From positions 62,001 to 126,000 of the forward strand of contig NZ_JHYO01000012.1 in the NCBI RefSeq assembly GCF_000688235.1: 64,000 nucleotides of DNA. Reading direction: 5' to 3'. Each line of letters begins with the position of its first letter. Position 1 is the stretch's first letter. Both the position numbers and the translations under genes were made by a program. A model generated the notes under the pieces. That model made no database searches. It saw only the letters and a program-made list of their open reading frames with translations, and had not been told where the DNA came from. The stretch comes from Terasakiella pusilla DSM 6293 (GTDB lineage Bacteria > Pseudomonadota > Alphaproteobacteria > Rhodospirillales > Terasakiellaceae). Positions 25,715-35,214 of this stretch are shown in pieces.

Positions 25715-26137
25715 CTATTTAGGCTCCCATCCCGGCTCGGCCATCACAAAGCCGTCAAATTCAAACGCGGGGGAAACCGTACAACCCACCAAGGTCCAGT
25801 CGCCGCAAGATTGCGCAGCCTGCCAGACATCTTTGGGGACAATCCCTTGCGGGCGTTGACCTTGAGCAATGTCGTTGCCCAACAAGACCGTCTCCTGCGT
25901 TTTACCATCTTCACTCAAAAACAGGTTGAGCGGCGCACCAGCATACCAATGCCAGATTTCAACCGCATCCACCTTATGCCAATGGGATTTCTCCCTCGCT
26001 TTTAGCAAGTAATAAATCGCCGTGCAGGATCCACGCGCACCTGTGCCATCGTCATCACGAAAGGTTTCTGCGTAATAGCCCCCTTCCGGATGCGGCTGCA
26101 GACCTAACGTTTTGATGAGTTCCTCTGCACTACTCAT
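25715..26137 (-). CDS. Cupin-fold DUF985-type protein
   Basis: A 140-aa single-domain cupin of the DUF985/Cupin_5 type, recognised by HPEGGYYAETFR near the N-terminus and the metal-site-like SHWHKVDAVEIWHWYAG. Function of the family is not established. It overlaps the glutathione transferase by 4 bp and is in the gloB-kinase operon. Confidence 0.85.
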   Translation of the reverse strand: MSSAEELIKTLGLQPHPEGGYYAETFRDDDGTGARGSCTAIYYLLKAREKSHWHKVDAVEIWHWYAGAPLNLFLSEDGKTQETVLLGNDIAQGQRPQGIVPKDVWQAAQSCGDWTLVGCTVSPAFEFDGFVMAEPGWEPK

Positions 26138-26739
26138 TCCTTTGGCTCTGTCGCCTGCATGGAAGCGCGCGCTTTAAAGCCTTCATACCAGCTTTTCAAC
26201 AACGGGCGGGTGCTCAACAGATTATGATCCCCTAAACGGAACTCGATCCAGCCGAGCGCACAAGCCACACTGATTTGACCGATGGTCAACGGCCCGCCTG
26301 ACAGGTCATTGACGCCGGCTTCCAGCGCATCCAGACCGCGGTTGATTGCCGCCAATTGACGATCTTTCCACCCTTCGGACTGCAGTGCCGGGTCGCGACG
26401 CCCCTCCAGCAAACGCAAGACGCCTGCATCCATCAAGCCATCACCCAACGCCTGAAAACGCAAGGCTTTCCAACGCGCCTCTCCCACGGCAGGGAACAGC
26501 ACGACCTGTGGAATTTGCGCATCGAGATATTCACAAATCACGGGGGAGTCAAACAGCACTTGTCCGTTATCCAAGATCAAGGCAGGCACTTTACCCAATG
26601 GGTTGGACAGGCCAATATCCGTTTCAGGGTCCCACACATTTGTCGCCTGCAATTCCACACGGTCACGCAAGCCCAGTTCCAACAGGCTAACCATGACTTT
26701 ACGCACGTACGGGGAGGTGGGGGAGTATCTTAATTTCAT
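26134..26739 (-). CDS. Glutathione S-transferase family protein
   Basis: A 201-aa protein. The N-terminal thioredoxin-like domain (RYSPTSPYVRKVMV, NPLGKVPALIL, FDSPVICEYLD) is followed by the helical C-terminal domain. Typical length for bacterial GSTs. It lies 17 bp after gloB, so two glutathione-linked genes stand side by side. The catalytic residue is probably in the SPTSPYVRK loop; substrate unknown. Confidence 0.88.
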   Translation of the reverse strand: MKLRYSPTSPYVRKVMVSLLELGLRDRVELQATNVWDPETDIGLSNPLGKVPALILDNGQVLFDSPVICEYLDAQIPQVVLFPAVGEARWKALRFQALGDGLMDAGVLRLLEGRRDPALQSEGWKDRQLAAINRGLDALEAGVNDLSGGPLTIGQISVACALGWIEFRLGDHNLLSTRPLLKSWYEGFKARASMQATEPKE

Positions 26740-26756
26740 AAAACCAAACCTTCAGG

Positions 26757-27527
26757 TTAAAAATTATCTTTAAGGCGTCTTACTTCAGCAAAAACCGCAA
26801 CCGTATCCGCACCGCTTAGGCCGACAGCTTTTTGCACCCCCGGATCATCGGCGCGCAAAAACGGATTGGTTTTCTTTTCAAGACCAATATAGGATGGAAT
26901 TGTCGGCAATCCCTGCTGGCGCAAGAGGGCGATCTCTTTTTGGCGAGCCTGTAAGTCCGCGTTTTCCGGATCAACCGTAATCGCAAAGTCCGCATTGGCT
27001 TGCGTATACTCGTGTGCGCAATAGACCCGCGTCTCGTCAGGTAATTGTTTGAACTTTTTAAGACTGTCCCACATTTGTGCGGGTGTACCTTCAAACAAAC
27101 GCCCACACCCTAGTGAAAACAGCGTATCCCCGCAAAACAGCGCCTGATCCTCTTCAAACCAAAAGGCAATATGTCCACTGGTATGGCCCGGCACCTCAAA
27201 GACGCGACAGGTCTTGCTGCCAAAGGTAAAGGTCTGCCCGTCACGCACCCGCGTATCGATCCCGGCAATGCGCGCGGCATCGATCTGCGCGCCGACGATC
27301 TCACACTCATAGGCTTGCTTGAGTTGCAGGTTGCCGCCGATATGGTCATTATGGTGATGAGTGTTGAAAATATGGGTCAGACGCCAGCCTAGCTCGTCAA
27401 GACGGGTCTTGATCGGTGCAGAAACCGCAGGATCCACACAGGCGCAGCAGTTGGTGTCAGGATCAAAAATCAAGTAAACGTAATTATCAGATAAAACAGG
27501 TACTTGTTCAATTCGTAAGGCCGTCAT
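26757..27527 (-). CDS. gloB: GloB, hydroxyacylglutathione hydrolase (glyoxalase II)
   Basis: A 256-aa metallo-beta-lactamase-fold enzyme. The metal motif THHHNDHIGG is at residues 56-65, with GHTSGHIAF and FCGDTLFSLGCGR downstream, and the C-terminal NPFLRADD is glyoxalase II specific. It hydrolyses S-lactoylglutathione to D-lactate. AGGGAAG before the ATG at 27527 selects that start over a 20-residue extension. Divergent from the methyltransferase gene at 27616, an arrangement often seen in alphaproteobacteria. Confidence 0.93.
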   Translation of the reverse strand: MTALRIEQVPVLSDNYVYLIFDPDTNCCACVDPAVSAPIKTRLDELGWRLTHIFNTHHHNDHIGGNLQLKQAYECEIVGAQIDAARIAGIDTRVRDGQTFTFGSKTCRVFEVPGHTSGHIAFWFEEDQALFCGDTLFSLGCGRLFEGTPAQMWDSLKKFKQLPDETRVYCAHEYTQANADFAITVDPENADLQARQKEIALLRQQGLPTIPSYIGLEKKTNPFLRADDPGVQKAVGLSGADTVAVFAEVRRLKDNF

Positions 27528-27615
27528 ATTTCTTCCCTGATGGTGTCGTTTTTTAAAGACTATACCAGCAAAATGAAAAACTGACACAGTTTAAAAATGG
27601 AAGTACACTGCCCCT

Positions 27616-28374
27616 ATGTGGATGGACGTTGTAGATTTACGTGACTTTTATAGCACCCCGTTAGGCGGCATGGCGCGGCGCATGATCCGGCGGCGTATCC
27701 GCACCCTTTGGCCTGACTGTAAGGGCATGAAGGTATTGGGACTTGGCTATGCCACACCCTATCTCGGCCTTTTTAAATCGGATGCGGAACGCACGCTTGC
27801 CTTTATGCCATCGCCCCAAGGGGTGTTGCATTGGCCCAATGAAAGCCGGTCCCTCACCACCTTGGTTGATGAAACAGACCTGCCGTTACCTGATTTATCG
27901 GTCGATCGTGTTTTAATTGTCCATGCGGTGGAATGTGCCGAACAGTTGCGCAATATGCTGCGCGAGGTCTGGCGTGTTCTCAGTGGTAGTGGGCGTGTCT
28001 TGATTGTTGTTCCCAACCGCAGCGGCGTGTGGGCACGCATGGAACGCACGCCCTTTGGCATGGGGCGCCCCTATTCCCCACGCCAGCTTAATTCCCTGCT
28101 GCGAGACAATATGTTTACCCCCTTGCACGTCGATCAGGCACTGTTTGTGCCGCCCTCAAAATCACGTATGATCATGGGATCTGCCCCTGCATGGGAAAAG
28201 ATCGGCCATCGTTTCTTCCCCGGTTTTGCGGGTGTGTGGCTGGTTGAAGCAACCAAACAGATTTATGCCGCCAACCCCGAAGCGACGGTAAAATCCAAAC
28301 ACCGAAATCTGGTTGCGCTGCCTCAACGACAGAGTTGGACCACTAATCATCGCCAAAAATCATCAAAAAGATGA
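27616..28374 (+). CDS. Class I SAM-dependent methyltransferase
   Basis: A 252-aa Methyltransf_11-type protein. The SAM-binding motif is unusual (VLGLGYATPYLG) and is followed by the post-II acidic region LPLPDLSVDRVLIVHAVE and the helix LREVWRVLSGSGRVLIVVPN. Substrate unknown. Its last 4 bp overlap a non-initiating part of the next frame; the binding-protein gene starts 63 bp later. Confidence 0.85.
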   Translation: MWMDVVDLRDFYSTPLGGMARRMIRRRIRTLWPDCKGMKVLGLGYATPYLGLFKSDAERTLAFMPSPQGVLHWPNESRSLTTLVDETDLPLPDLSVDRVLIVHAVECAEQLRNMLREVWRVLSGSGRVLIVVPNRSGVWARMERTPFGMGRPYSPRQLNSLLRDNMFTPLHVDQALFVPPSKSRMIMGSAPAWEKIGHRFFPGFAGVWLVEATKQIYAANPEATVKSKHRNLVALPQRQSWTTNHRQKSSKR

Positions 28375-28436
28375 CCTTTGGGTTTTTTCCGGCTATGCTG
28401 CCCCCTGTTTTTCTTTTGGGGGAGGGAAAATCCAGG

Positions 28437-29216
28437 ATGAAACACGCTTTTTTCACCATCATCATCGGCCTGATCGGCTTTATTCATCCTGCAACGGCTG
28501 ATAAGATAGAAACACTCGTAATCTCCAGCCCCGCTATCCCGCCGGTGTCCGGCACCTATCCAGAACCGGGATATCTGAAAAATATTATCGTTGAAGCGGG
28601 TAAGCGGATCGACGTCAAAATTTCCTTTCGTCATATGCCTGCCGTGCGCAGCCTTGTAGCGTCCGATTCAGGGACAACGCAAGGCGAACTCCATCGCGTT
28701 GAAGGACTGGAGAAGCTCTATCCCAACTTGATCCGCGTCCCCGAACCTGTAGTAATCGACCAATTTGTCGGCTTTGCCGCCACCCCTGACATGGTGATCA
28801 AAGACTGGCGCCAGACGGGGGATTTGCAAATTTCCTACCCGCGGGGATGGACACTCTACGCCCAAGCGTTTGGGGAAGATAATTCCCACCATATGGGGAA
28901 CTCAGGGGTGCCCTTGTTTAAAATGGTGGAACATGGGCGCATCGATATTGCCATGCACACGCTGGACAAGGGAACCTATATCGCAGCGAAAAACGACATC
29001 CATGTCTATCCGGTCAAACCGGTTTTTGCGATCAAACCGATGTATATGTACCTGCATCACTCCAAAGCCCATCTGGTTGATCGCCTTGCCCAATCCATTA
29101 GAGAGCTCAAGCAAGACGGCACCTATGAAAGCATTAAGCGCGATGTGCTTTTTCATCACGGCCTTATCAACGATGCCTATTTCGCCAAAGGCGAGATGGG
29201 TGGTTTCACCCAATAG
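28437..29216 (+). CDS. Periplasmic solute-binding protein, family 3-like
   Basis: A 259-aa secreted protein. The ATG at 28437 follows GGAGGG and starts a signal peptide (MKHAFFTIIIGLIGFIHPATA, cleavage near residue 21). The mature part resembles extracellular solute-binding family 3 proteins (ISFRHMPAVRSLV..., GRIDIAMHTLDKG, LAQSIRELKQDGTYESI), the last being the typical end helix. No permease or ATPase is adjacent, so it may feed a sensor rather than a transporter. Ligand unknown. Confidence 0.78.
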   Translation: MKHAFFTIIIGLIGFIHPATADKIETLVISSPAIPPVSGTYPEPGYLKNIIVEAGKRIDVKISFRHMPAVRSLVASDSGTTQGELHRVEGLEKLYPNLIRVPEPVVIDQFVGFAATPDMVIKDWRQTGDLQISYPRGWTLYAQAFGEDNSHHMGNSGVPLFKMVEHGRIDIAMHTLDKGTYIAAKNDIHVYPVKPVFAIKPMYMYLHHSKAHLVDRLAQSIRELKQDGTYESIKRDVLFHHGLINDAYFAKGEMGGFTQ

Positions 29217-29219
29217 CAC

Positions 29220-29837
29220 CTAGTTTTTATGGATCAAAAAGACCGCCTGCTCGCCCAACAGGTTGGCAAAAAACAGGTTGGTGCGCACACGATGAGCCTG
29301 CCCTGACGCATCCAGCGCGATGGAACGTTCAATGGTCACATTCATCTCATCACACATATGGATGAAGTCCTTAATGGTACAAAAATGCATGTTGGGTGAA
29401 TTGTACCACTGATACGGCAACGTTTTGTTTACCGGCATACGACCGTTGAAAAACAGATAACTGCGCACCCGCCAATGCCCAAAGTTGGGAAACGACACAA
29501 TCGCGCGTTTACCCAAGCGCAACAGGTCTTGTACGATCTGGTTCGGGTGATGGGTCGCTTGCAAAGTCTGGCTCAGGATTACAAAGTCAAACGCATCATC
29601 GGGGTAATAGCCCAAATCTTCTTCCGCATCGCCCTGCACCACAGACAGTCCTTTGGCGACACATTGGTTCACCCCTTCCTGACTGATCTCAAGGCCGCGA
29701 CCATGCACATTTTTTTCTTCCACCAGATATTCCAGCAGTTGTCCATCGCCACAACCAACGTCCAAAACACGGCTGCCCGGTTCGATCAAATCGGCAATGA
29801 CCTGTAAGTCTACGCGGATGGATTTATTCGTATTCAT
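29220..29837 (-). CDS. metW: MetW, methionine biosynthesis protein
   Basis: A 205-aa methyltransferase-fold protein with [18 protein letters not shown] and the MetW-specific [11 protein letters not shown] and [13 protein letters not shown] blocks. It acts with MetX in homoserine acylation for methionine synthesis in alphaproteobacteria. It overlaps metX by 4 bp, the standard metXW arrangement. Confidence 0.95.
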   Translation of the reverse strand: MNTNKSIRVDLQVIADLIEPGSRVLDVGCGDGQLLEYLVEEKNVHGRGLEISQEGVNQCVAKGLSVVQGDAEEDLGYYPDDAFDFVILSQTLQATHHPNQIVQDLLRLGKRAIVSFPNFGHWRVRSYLFFNGRMPVNKTLPYQWYNSPNMHFCTIKDFIHMCDEMNVTIERSIALDASGQAHRVRTNLFFANLLGEQAVFLIHKN

Positions 29838-31009
29838 TGGCTGATCAACCCTCTTCTACGCGCACTACCTTCTAAAAAGCCGCCCAGAACATTGGTAAAT
29901 TCCGGCTCTTCCAACAAAAAGGCGTCATGGCCTTTATCCGACACCACATCCACATAGGACACATCGGCCGCCGCCCCGGTCAAGCCGCGCACGATCTCGC
30001 GGCTGTCTTCCGGTAAATAGTGCCAATCGGATGAAAAAGACACCACGCAAAAGCGGATATCTGTACCCTGAAAGGCTTTTGCAAGTTTGCCGTTACCGTG
30101 GGTCTTCGCCAAATCAAAGTAATCCATCGCGCGGGTGACATACAAATATGAGTTCGCGTCAAACCGTTCCACAAACGTGCTACCTTGATAGCGCAAATAG
30201 CTTTCGATCTGGAAATCAGCTTCAAAACCAAAGGTCACCGCCTCGCGATCCTGCAAACGCCGCCCGAACTTTTGGGTCAAAGCCGCTTCGGACATATAAG
30301 TAATATGCGCCGCCATCCGTGCCACCCCAAGGCCGGAACGCGGGCGCTTGCCTTCTTCGTGATAGCGCCCCATGCACCAGTCGGGGTCTGCCATAATCGC
30401 TTGGCGCCCCACTTCATAGAAGGCGATGTTCTGTGCGCGGTGATAAGATGAAGACGCAATCGGACAACAGGAAAAGACGCGTTCCGGATAAGCTGCCGCC
30501 CATTCCAGAGCCTGCATCCCACCCATGGAGCCACCGATGACGCTAAACAGTTTCTCGATCCCCAGCTCGTCCATCAATAAGGCTTGGGCGCGCACCATGT
30601 CCGAAATCGTGATCACGGGGAAATCCAGTCCCCAGACCTTGCCGGTTTCAGGGTTGATCGCCGCCGGACCCGCAGAGCCCATACAGCCGCCCAACACATT
30701 GGAGGCGATGATGAAATAGCGATCCGTATCAATCGGCTTACCGGGGCCGATCATGGTCGTCCACCAGCCGGGCTTGCCCGTCACCGGGTTGGTATCGGCG
30801 GCAAACTGATCCCCTGTTAAGGCATGGGTGATCAAAATCGCGTTGGATTTATCTTCATTTAACGTGCCATAGGTCTGATACGCGATCGGAAAACTCGACA
30901 ATTCCACCCCGCAATCCAGACGCATGGGCATGTCTTTCCCAAGGATCGCGCGCTTGGTGGGAAAGTCGTCTGAATAAGGATTTATATGTACTGTCTGATC
31001 TGTGCTCAT
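29834..31009 (-). CDS. metX: MetX, homoserine O-acyltransferase
   Basis: A 391-aa alpha/beta hydrolase-fold acyltransferase. The nucleophile Ser lies in [12 protein letters not shown], with [11 protein letters not shown] and the C-terminal [15 protein letters not shown] carrying the catalytic His. It transfers an acetyl (or succinyl) group to homoserine; which acyl donor is not decidable by eye. The 5' region to 31150 is shared with the divergent chorismate mutase gene. Confidence 0.94.
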   Translation of the reverse strand: MSTDQTVHINPYSDDFPTKRAILGKDMPMRLDCGVELSSFPIAYQTYGTLNEDKSNAILITHALTGDQFAADTNPVTGKPGWWTTMIGPGKPIDTDRYFIIASNVLGGCMGSAGPAAINPETGKVWGLDFPVITISDMVRAQALLMDELGIEKLFSVIGGSMGGMQALEWAAAYPERVFSCCPIASSSYHRAQNIAFYEVGRQAIMADPDWCMGRYHEEGKRPRSGLGVARMAAHITYMSEAALTQKFGRRLQDREAVTFGFEADFQIESYLRYQGSTFVERFDANSYLYVTRAMDYFDLAKTHGNGKLAKAFQGTDIRFCVVSFSSDWHYLPEDSREIVRGLTGAAADVSYVDVVSDKGHDAFLLEEPEFTNVLGGFLEGSARRRGLISQ

Positions 31010-31150
31010 GGCGGCATTTTTAGCATATCGTTACTATAAAGACTGTTAGCTATGCTTTCATGGCATATTGAGTCAATGTTTTCTTTGCCTTTAATGCACT
31101 TTCGGATTATTCCTAAGGGCCGATATAACCTTTTAAAACAGATAATCATC

Positions 31151-32011
31151 ATGTCCAAAAAAGATCTCGCTACACTTCGCAACGATATCGACCGGATCGA
31201 TAACGCCATTCACGACCTGCTGATGGAGCGCGCCGAAGTTGTTGAACATGTACGCGCCGCCAAAGGCGCCGAAGGTATTAAGCTGCGCCCGGGGCGCGAA
31301 GCCGAAGTTCTGCGCAGATTAATCGCCCGACATTCAGGCCCTTTCCCGAAAGGCGCTTTGGTGCGTATTTGGCGTGAAGTCATGTCCGCGTATCTAAAAC
31401 TGCAAGGCCACCTTGCCATGGCAGTTTATATGCCGGAACCGGGCGCGGCCTACTGGGATTTGGCGCGTGATCAATATGGCTCACAAACCCCGATGACAGC
31501 TCATGCCTCCGTTCGCGGCGTCATTGGTGCCGTTCAAAGCGGGGAAGCCGCCATTGGTGTATTGCCGATCCCCATGCCGTCCGAATCGGACCCTTGGTGG
31601 CGACATCTATACTCCAACGCAGAAAACACACCGCAAATTCTCTCGCGTCTGCCCGTGGCCCAAACAGAAAAGGTCCGTGGCAGCTTTGAAGAAGCCCTGA
31701 TCATCGGTTTGCCTTCAGATGACCATACGGATGAAGAACGCTATTACACCGTTTTGGAATTTGATCGCGAAATCAGCACCCGCATCCTTGCGGAAAGCTT
31801 TAAAGACTCCGCCCTGAACATCACCATTCAGGGGGCGTATTATGATGAAAGCCTGCGCGATCAGTGGCTCTTTTTAGCAGAGGCGGACGATGTTTTGCAT
31901 ATCGACCTGCCAGATATGAAAAAGCTTCTGGAACGAAATGATGTTTCCGTCAAAGGGATGAAAAAACTCGGCGCATACGCCCTGCCCTTCACGGTTGAAG
32001 AATTGGCCTGA
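31151..32011 (+). CDS. Chorismate mutase with degenerate prephenate dehydratase-like C-terminal region
   Basis: A 286-aa protein. Residues 1-90 are an AroQ-type chorismate mutase (LRNDIDRIDNAIHDLLMERA, later RPGREAEVLRRL). The next section (about 95-190) resembles the first half of prephenate dehydratase (MPEPGAAYWDLARDQYG, GEAAIGVLPIPM) but lacks the catalytic Thr-Arg-Phe motif. The last 75 residues look ACT-like. It probably supplies prephenate, with the rear part regulatory. The ATG at 31151 follows a 140-bp leader; the longer frame lacks support. First gene of a block with hisC and tyrC. Confidence 0.82.
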   Translation: MSKKDLATLRNDIDRIDNAIHDLLMERAEVVEHVRAAKGAEGIKLRPGREAEVLRRLIARHSGPFPKGALVRIWREVMSAYLKLQGHLAMAVYMPEPGAAYWDLARDQYGSQTPMTAHASVRGVIGAVQSGEAAIGVLPIPMPSESDPWWRHLYSNAENTPQILSRLPVAQTEKVRGSFEEALIIGLPSDDHTDEERYYTVLEFDREISTRILAESFKDSALNITIQGAYYDESLRDQWLFLAEADDVLHIDLPDMKKLLERNDVSVKGMKKLGAYALPFTVEELA

Positions 32012-32039
32012 TCCGGCCCCCTACACAGGAATATATAAA

Positions 32040-33131
32040 ATGGGACAATTGACACCCCGCCCCGGCATTATGGATATCACCCCGTACAAAGGCGGTGAAT
32101 CTGCCCTTAAAGGCGTTGATCGTATTATCAAACTTTCCTCGAACGAAGGTCCGTTCGGCCCCAGCCCGCGTGCTGTTGAGGTGATGAAGAAAACATCCGA
32201 AATCCAGCATCGCTACCCTGATGGGGGGGCGACACGCTTGCGCAAAAAACTGGCGGAAAAACACAATGTCGATGCCGACCAGATCGTTTGTGGCGCAGGC
32301 TCTGACGAGCTTTTGGGCTTGTTATGTCGCGCCTATGCCGGTCCGGGCGATGAAGTACTTTATTCTGATCACGGCTTTTTGATGTATCCGATCGCCGCCA
32401 AATCCGTTGGCGCAACCCCCGTTACGGCGATGGAAAAAGACCTGACCACAGACGTGGATGCCCTGCTTGCCGCCACGACGGATAAAACAAAAATCGTCTT
32501 CGTTGCAAACCCGAACAACCCGACAGGCACCTATATTTCGCGCACGGAAATGAAGCGTCTGCGCGATGGGTTGCGCGACGATATCCTGCTGGTCATTGAT
32601 GCGGCTTATGCTGAATTCATGACCCAAGACGACTATGACGCTGGCTTTGAGCTGGCAGGCAGCACCAACAACACGGTCATGACCCGCACCTTCTCCAAAA
32701 TGTATGGTCTGGGCGGTGTCCGTTTGGGCTGGTCCTATAGCTGTGCGGAAATTGCAGACGTGCTCAACCGGGCGCGTAACCCGTTTAACGTCACCTCCTT
32801 GGCGTTAGCGGCAGGCGAAGCGGCACTGGATGATGACGCGTTTGTCGCCATGACCCGCGCGCACAACACAAAATGGCTGCGTTGGACAGAAGAAGAATGC
32901 CGCAAACTGGGGCTGGAGACAACGACCAGTCACGCAAACTTTGCGCTTGTGCGTTTCCCGCACGACACCAAACATTCTTCGACCAATGCAGATGCCTTTT
33001 TGCGCAACAAGGGCATTATCGTACGCGCCATGGCTTCTTATGGTCTGGGGGATTGCCTGCGCATTTCCATTGGCACGGAAGAAGAAATGACCACCCTAAT
33101 GGCTGCCCTCAAAGAATTTATGGAACAATAA
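32040..33131 (+). CDS. hisC: HisC, histidinol-phosphate/aromatic aminotransferase
   Basis: A 363-aa PLP-dependent class I aminotransferase. SSNEGPFGPSP, NPNNPTGTY, and TRTFSKMYGLGGVRLGW (PLP lysine in FSK) are HisC hallmarks. AGGA about nine bases before the ATG at 32040 fixes the start. In alphaproteobacteria a HisC next to tyrC often transaminates aromatic keto acids or prephenate as well as histidinol phosphate. Confidence 0.92.
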   Translation: MGQLTPRPGIMDITPYKGGESALKGVDRIIKLSSNEGPFGPSPRAVEVMKKTSEIQHRYPDGGATRLRKKLAEKHNVDADQIVCGAGSDELLGLLCRAYAGPGDEVLYSDHGFLMYPIAAKSVGATPVTAMEKDLTTDVDALLAATTDKTKIVFVANPNNPTGTYISRTEMKRLRDGLRDDILLVIDAAYAEFMTQDDYDAGFELAGSTNNTVMTRTFSKMYGLGGVRLGWSYSCAEIADVLNRARNPFNVTSLALAAGEAALDDDAFVAMTRAHNTKWLRWTEEECRKLGLETTTSHANFALVRFPHDTKHSSTNADAFLRNKGIIVRAMASYGLGDCLRISIGTEEEMTTLMAALKEFMEQ

Positions 33132-33133
33132 TC

Positions 33134-34024
33134 ATGTCCAACGATGGCTTTATTTTTGATCGTATCACCTTTATCGGGATCGGGCTTATCGGCTCGTCTT
33201 TAGCCCGTTCGGTGCGCCAAACCAACTCGGCGCGCCACATCACCGTATGCGACATTAATAAAGCCCATCGTGACAAGGCTCTGGAACTCGGCCTCGCCGA
33301 TGCAGCAACAGGGGATTACATCGAGGCGGTTAAAGACGCAGATCTGGTAATCATCTGCACCCCACCGGGATCATGTGGAGATGCCGCTGCGGCTTTTGCC
33401 CCCGGCTTAAAAGAAGGCGCGATAGTGTCTGATGTGGGATCTGTCAAACAGACCATCATTCATGATGTCACCCAACATTTACCCAACGGGGTGCATTTTG
33501 TCCCCGCCCACCCGATTGCAGGCACCGAACATTCCGGCCCCGAAGCCGGTTTTGCGGAACTGTTTGACGGTCGCTGGTTAATCATTACCCCGCCCGCAGG
33601 CACCGATGAGACCGCCATCGCCAAAGTACAGGAAATGTGGGAACGCGCCGGTTCCAAAATCGAGATTATGGACGCGAAACATCATGATATGGTGCTTGCG
33701 ATCACGTCTCACCTGCCGCACCTCATCGCCTATACAATCGTCGGCACCGCCGATGATCTTGGCGAACATATGAAACGTGAAGTCATCAAATTTTCAGCTT
33801 CTGGTTTTCGCGATTTCACCCGGATTGCCGCGTCCGATCCGATCATGTGGCGCGATGTTTTCCTCAATAACAAAGAAGCCGTTCTGGAAATCCTGCAACG
33901 TTTCAGCGAAGACCTGACCTTCCTGCAACGCGCCATCCGCTGGGGCGAAGGCGACAAACTGGAAGAACTGTTTAGCCGTACCCGCAAGATTCGCCGGGAA
34001 GTTCTGGAAGCAAACCAGACATAG
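33134..34024 (+). CDS. tyrC: TyrC, prephenate/arogenate (cyclohexadienyl) dehydrogenase
   Basis: A 296-aa NAD(P)-dependent dehydrogenase. GIGLIGSS near residue 15 is the dinucleotide site; SDVGSVKQ and HFVPAHPIAGTEHSGP are the conserved TyrA-family catalytic segments with the key histidines. It makes tyrosine precursors. It begins 2 bp after the hisC stop; the much longer in-frame extension overlaps hisC and is not coding. Confidence 0.93.
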   Translation: MSNDGFIFDRITFIGIGLIGSSLARSVRQTNSARHITVCDINKAHRDKALELGLADAATGDYIEAVKDADLVIICTPPGSCGDAAAAFAPGLKEGAIVSDVGSVKQTIIHDVTQHLPNGVHFVPAHPIAGTEHSGPEAGFAELFDGRWLIITPPAGTDETAIAKVQEMWERAGSKIEIMDAKHHDMVLAITSHLPHLIAYTIVGTADDLGEHMKREVIKFSASGFRDFTRIAASDPIMWRDVFLNNKEAVLEILQRFSEDLTFLQRAIRWGEGDKLEELFSRTRKIRREVLEANQT

Positions 34025-34169
34025 CCAACAGCCTGATTTTCGCGTCGGGTCCTTTTCATCCAAATACTTCTTAAAATCATTATACATTCAACTGCTAGAG
34101 TGCATTGAACGCAATATTTTTATTTTTATTGCAAAAAATAGGATATTTTCTGACTTTGAAACTTTCCTT

Positions 34170-34189
34170 ACTACGGAATTCTGCGTAGT
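34170..34189. promoter_or_regulatory. Inverted repeat upstream of the repeat protein/chemoreceptor pair
   Basis: ACTACG and CGTAGT are separated by eight bases, 80 bp before the start at 34270. Possible operator. The remaining sequence of 34025-34269 is AT-rich and shows no clear terminator for tyrC. Confidence 0.3.
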
Positions 34190-34269
34190 CTATTCACCCG
34201 GCTTCTAGAAACTAAAAGTCAAAATGACAAAAGAAGCCATGGGAGAGCATGACACAGCGGAGAATTAGA

Positions 34270-35202
34270 ATGCGGAAAAGCACTCTTGTGAAATCGCTCG
34301 TTCTGGTTACAGGTATTCTAGGTTTTAGCCTGACCACGACACATACGAGCCGAGCAGAAGAAACCATCACCCCCAGTCAGGTGTTTCAAGTGACTGAAGA
34401 TATTTTATGGCAACTGGATCGCCTGCACGACGCGAACCTGTCCTTTGCCGATTTTTCCAACACACGACTTGATATTCCTGAACGTCTGCCCCGGCATGTG
34501 ATTCAACAAGCCCTGAACTTAAGGGGTAAAATTCAGGTTCTGAAACGGATCAACGGCATAGAAACAAAAACACTGCCTGTCCCACCGGTGCGTGAAGTGA
34601 CGCCTGCCGATGTGATCAGCGTTGTAAAAGACATTCTGGCTGATCTTGTCTCACTGGACGCCGCCTACGGGTTGGAACCGTTCAAAGCGGGGGCAAGACT
34701 GAAAGAAGGTAAAACGCCGACAGACGTTTATAAAAACCTGCTGCGTGCCGAAAGCATGATCATTCAGCTTGGCATTCCCGAAGTGGTGCCCAACGATGTG
34801 TTTAACACCGCCCTTGCCGTCACCCAGGAAATTGAAATTTTACGCAAAGTCCGCGGCAAGACAGAACCCGTGGATCCGCCTTCACCTTCCATCGGCAAAC
34901 AACCCGCAGATTCCTATTCCATGGCGTTTTATGCGCTTAAAGGTATCAAAGGGCTGACCAAAAAGCCGGAATATCAAATTCCGGGCGAAGTCATCCTGCC
35001 AGAACGTTTGAAAAAAGACATTTCATCGCGTGACGTCCAACAGGTCCTGCTCTATTGCCTTGCCGAACTTTCCTCCATGAAGGTGGCTGCGGGGGCAAAA
35101 GACCCGTTAGTTCTCCCACCGCCCACCGCCGGACAGACCCCTTCCACCGTGTTTGACACCTTGGGGCTGGTCAATCGTCAAATCCAGTCAATGCAGTGGT
35201 AA
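34270..35202 (+). CDS. Periplasmic protein with about eight 38-residue helical repeats, paired with a chemoreceptor
   Basis: A 310-aa protein with a signal peptide (residues 1-29, cleavage near SRA-EE). A repeated unit starts with a (T/L/V/Q)Px(D/x)V(F/Y/I) motif at residues 34, 73, 111, 149, 173, 211, 252 and 290. Most intervals are 38-41 residues. Each unit continues into an amphipathic helix ending in a Leu-rich stretch. GGAG eight bases upstream supports 34270; a start at 34249 is possible. The gene ends 12 bp before a methyl-accepting chemotaxis gene. I do not recognise the family; a ligand-binding or scaffold role for the receptor is inferred from the pairing. Confidence 0.72.
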   Translation: MRKSTLVKSLVLVTGILGFSLTTTHTSRAEETITPSQVFQVTEDILWQLDRLHDANLSFADFSNTRLDIPERLPRHVIQQALNLRGKIQVLKRINGIETKTLPVPPVREVTPADVISVVKDILADLVSLDAAYGLEPFKAGARLKEGKTPTDVYKNLLRAESMIIQLGIPEVVPNDVFNTALAVTQEIEILRKVRGKTEPVDPPSPSIGKQPADSYSMAFYALKGIKGLTKKPEYQIPGEVILPERLKKDISSRDVQQVLLYCLAELSSMKVAAGAKDPLVLPPPTAGQTPSTVFDTLGLVNRQIQSMQW

Positions 35203-35214
35203 GGGAGGCCAGTC

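Noticed and set aside
31010-31150. Possible SAM-II riboswitch in the metX leader
   Set aside because: AGCATA/TATGCT and a GCTAAAAATG stretch near the metX start recall the 3' end of SAM-II, but the conserved first loop and pseudoknot partner are not visible. A covariance-model search would decide.
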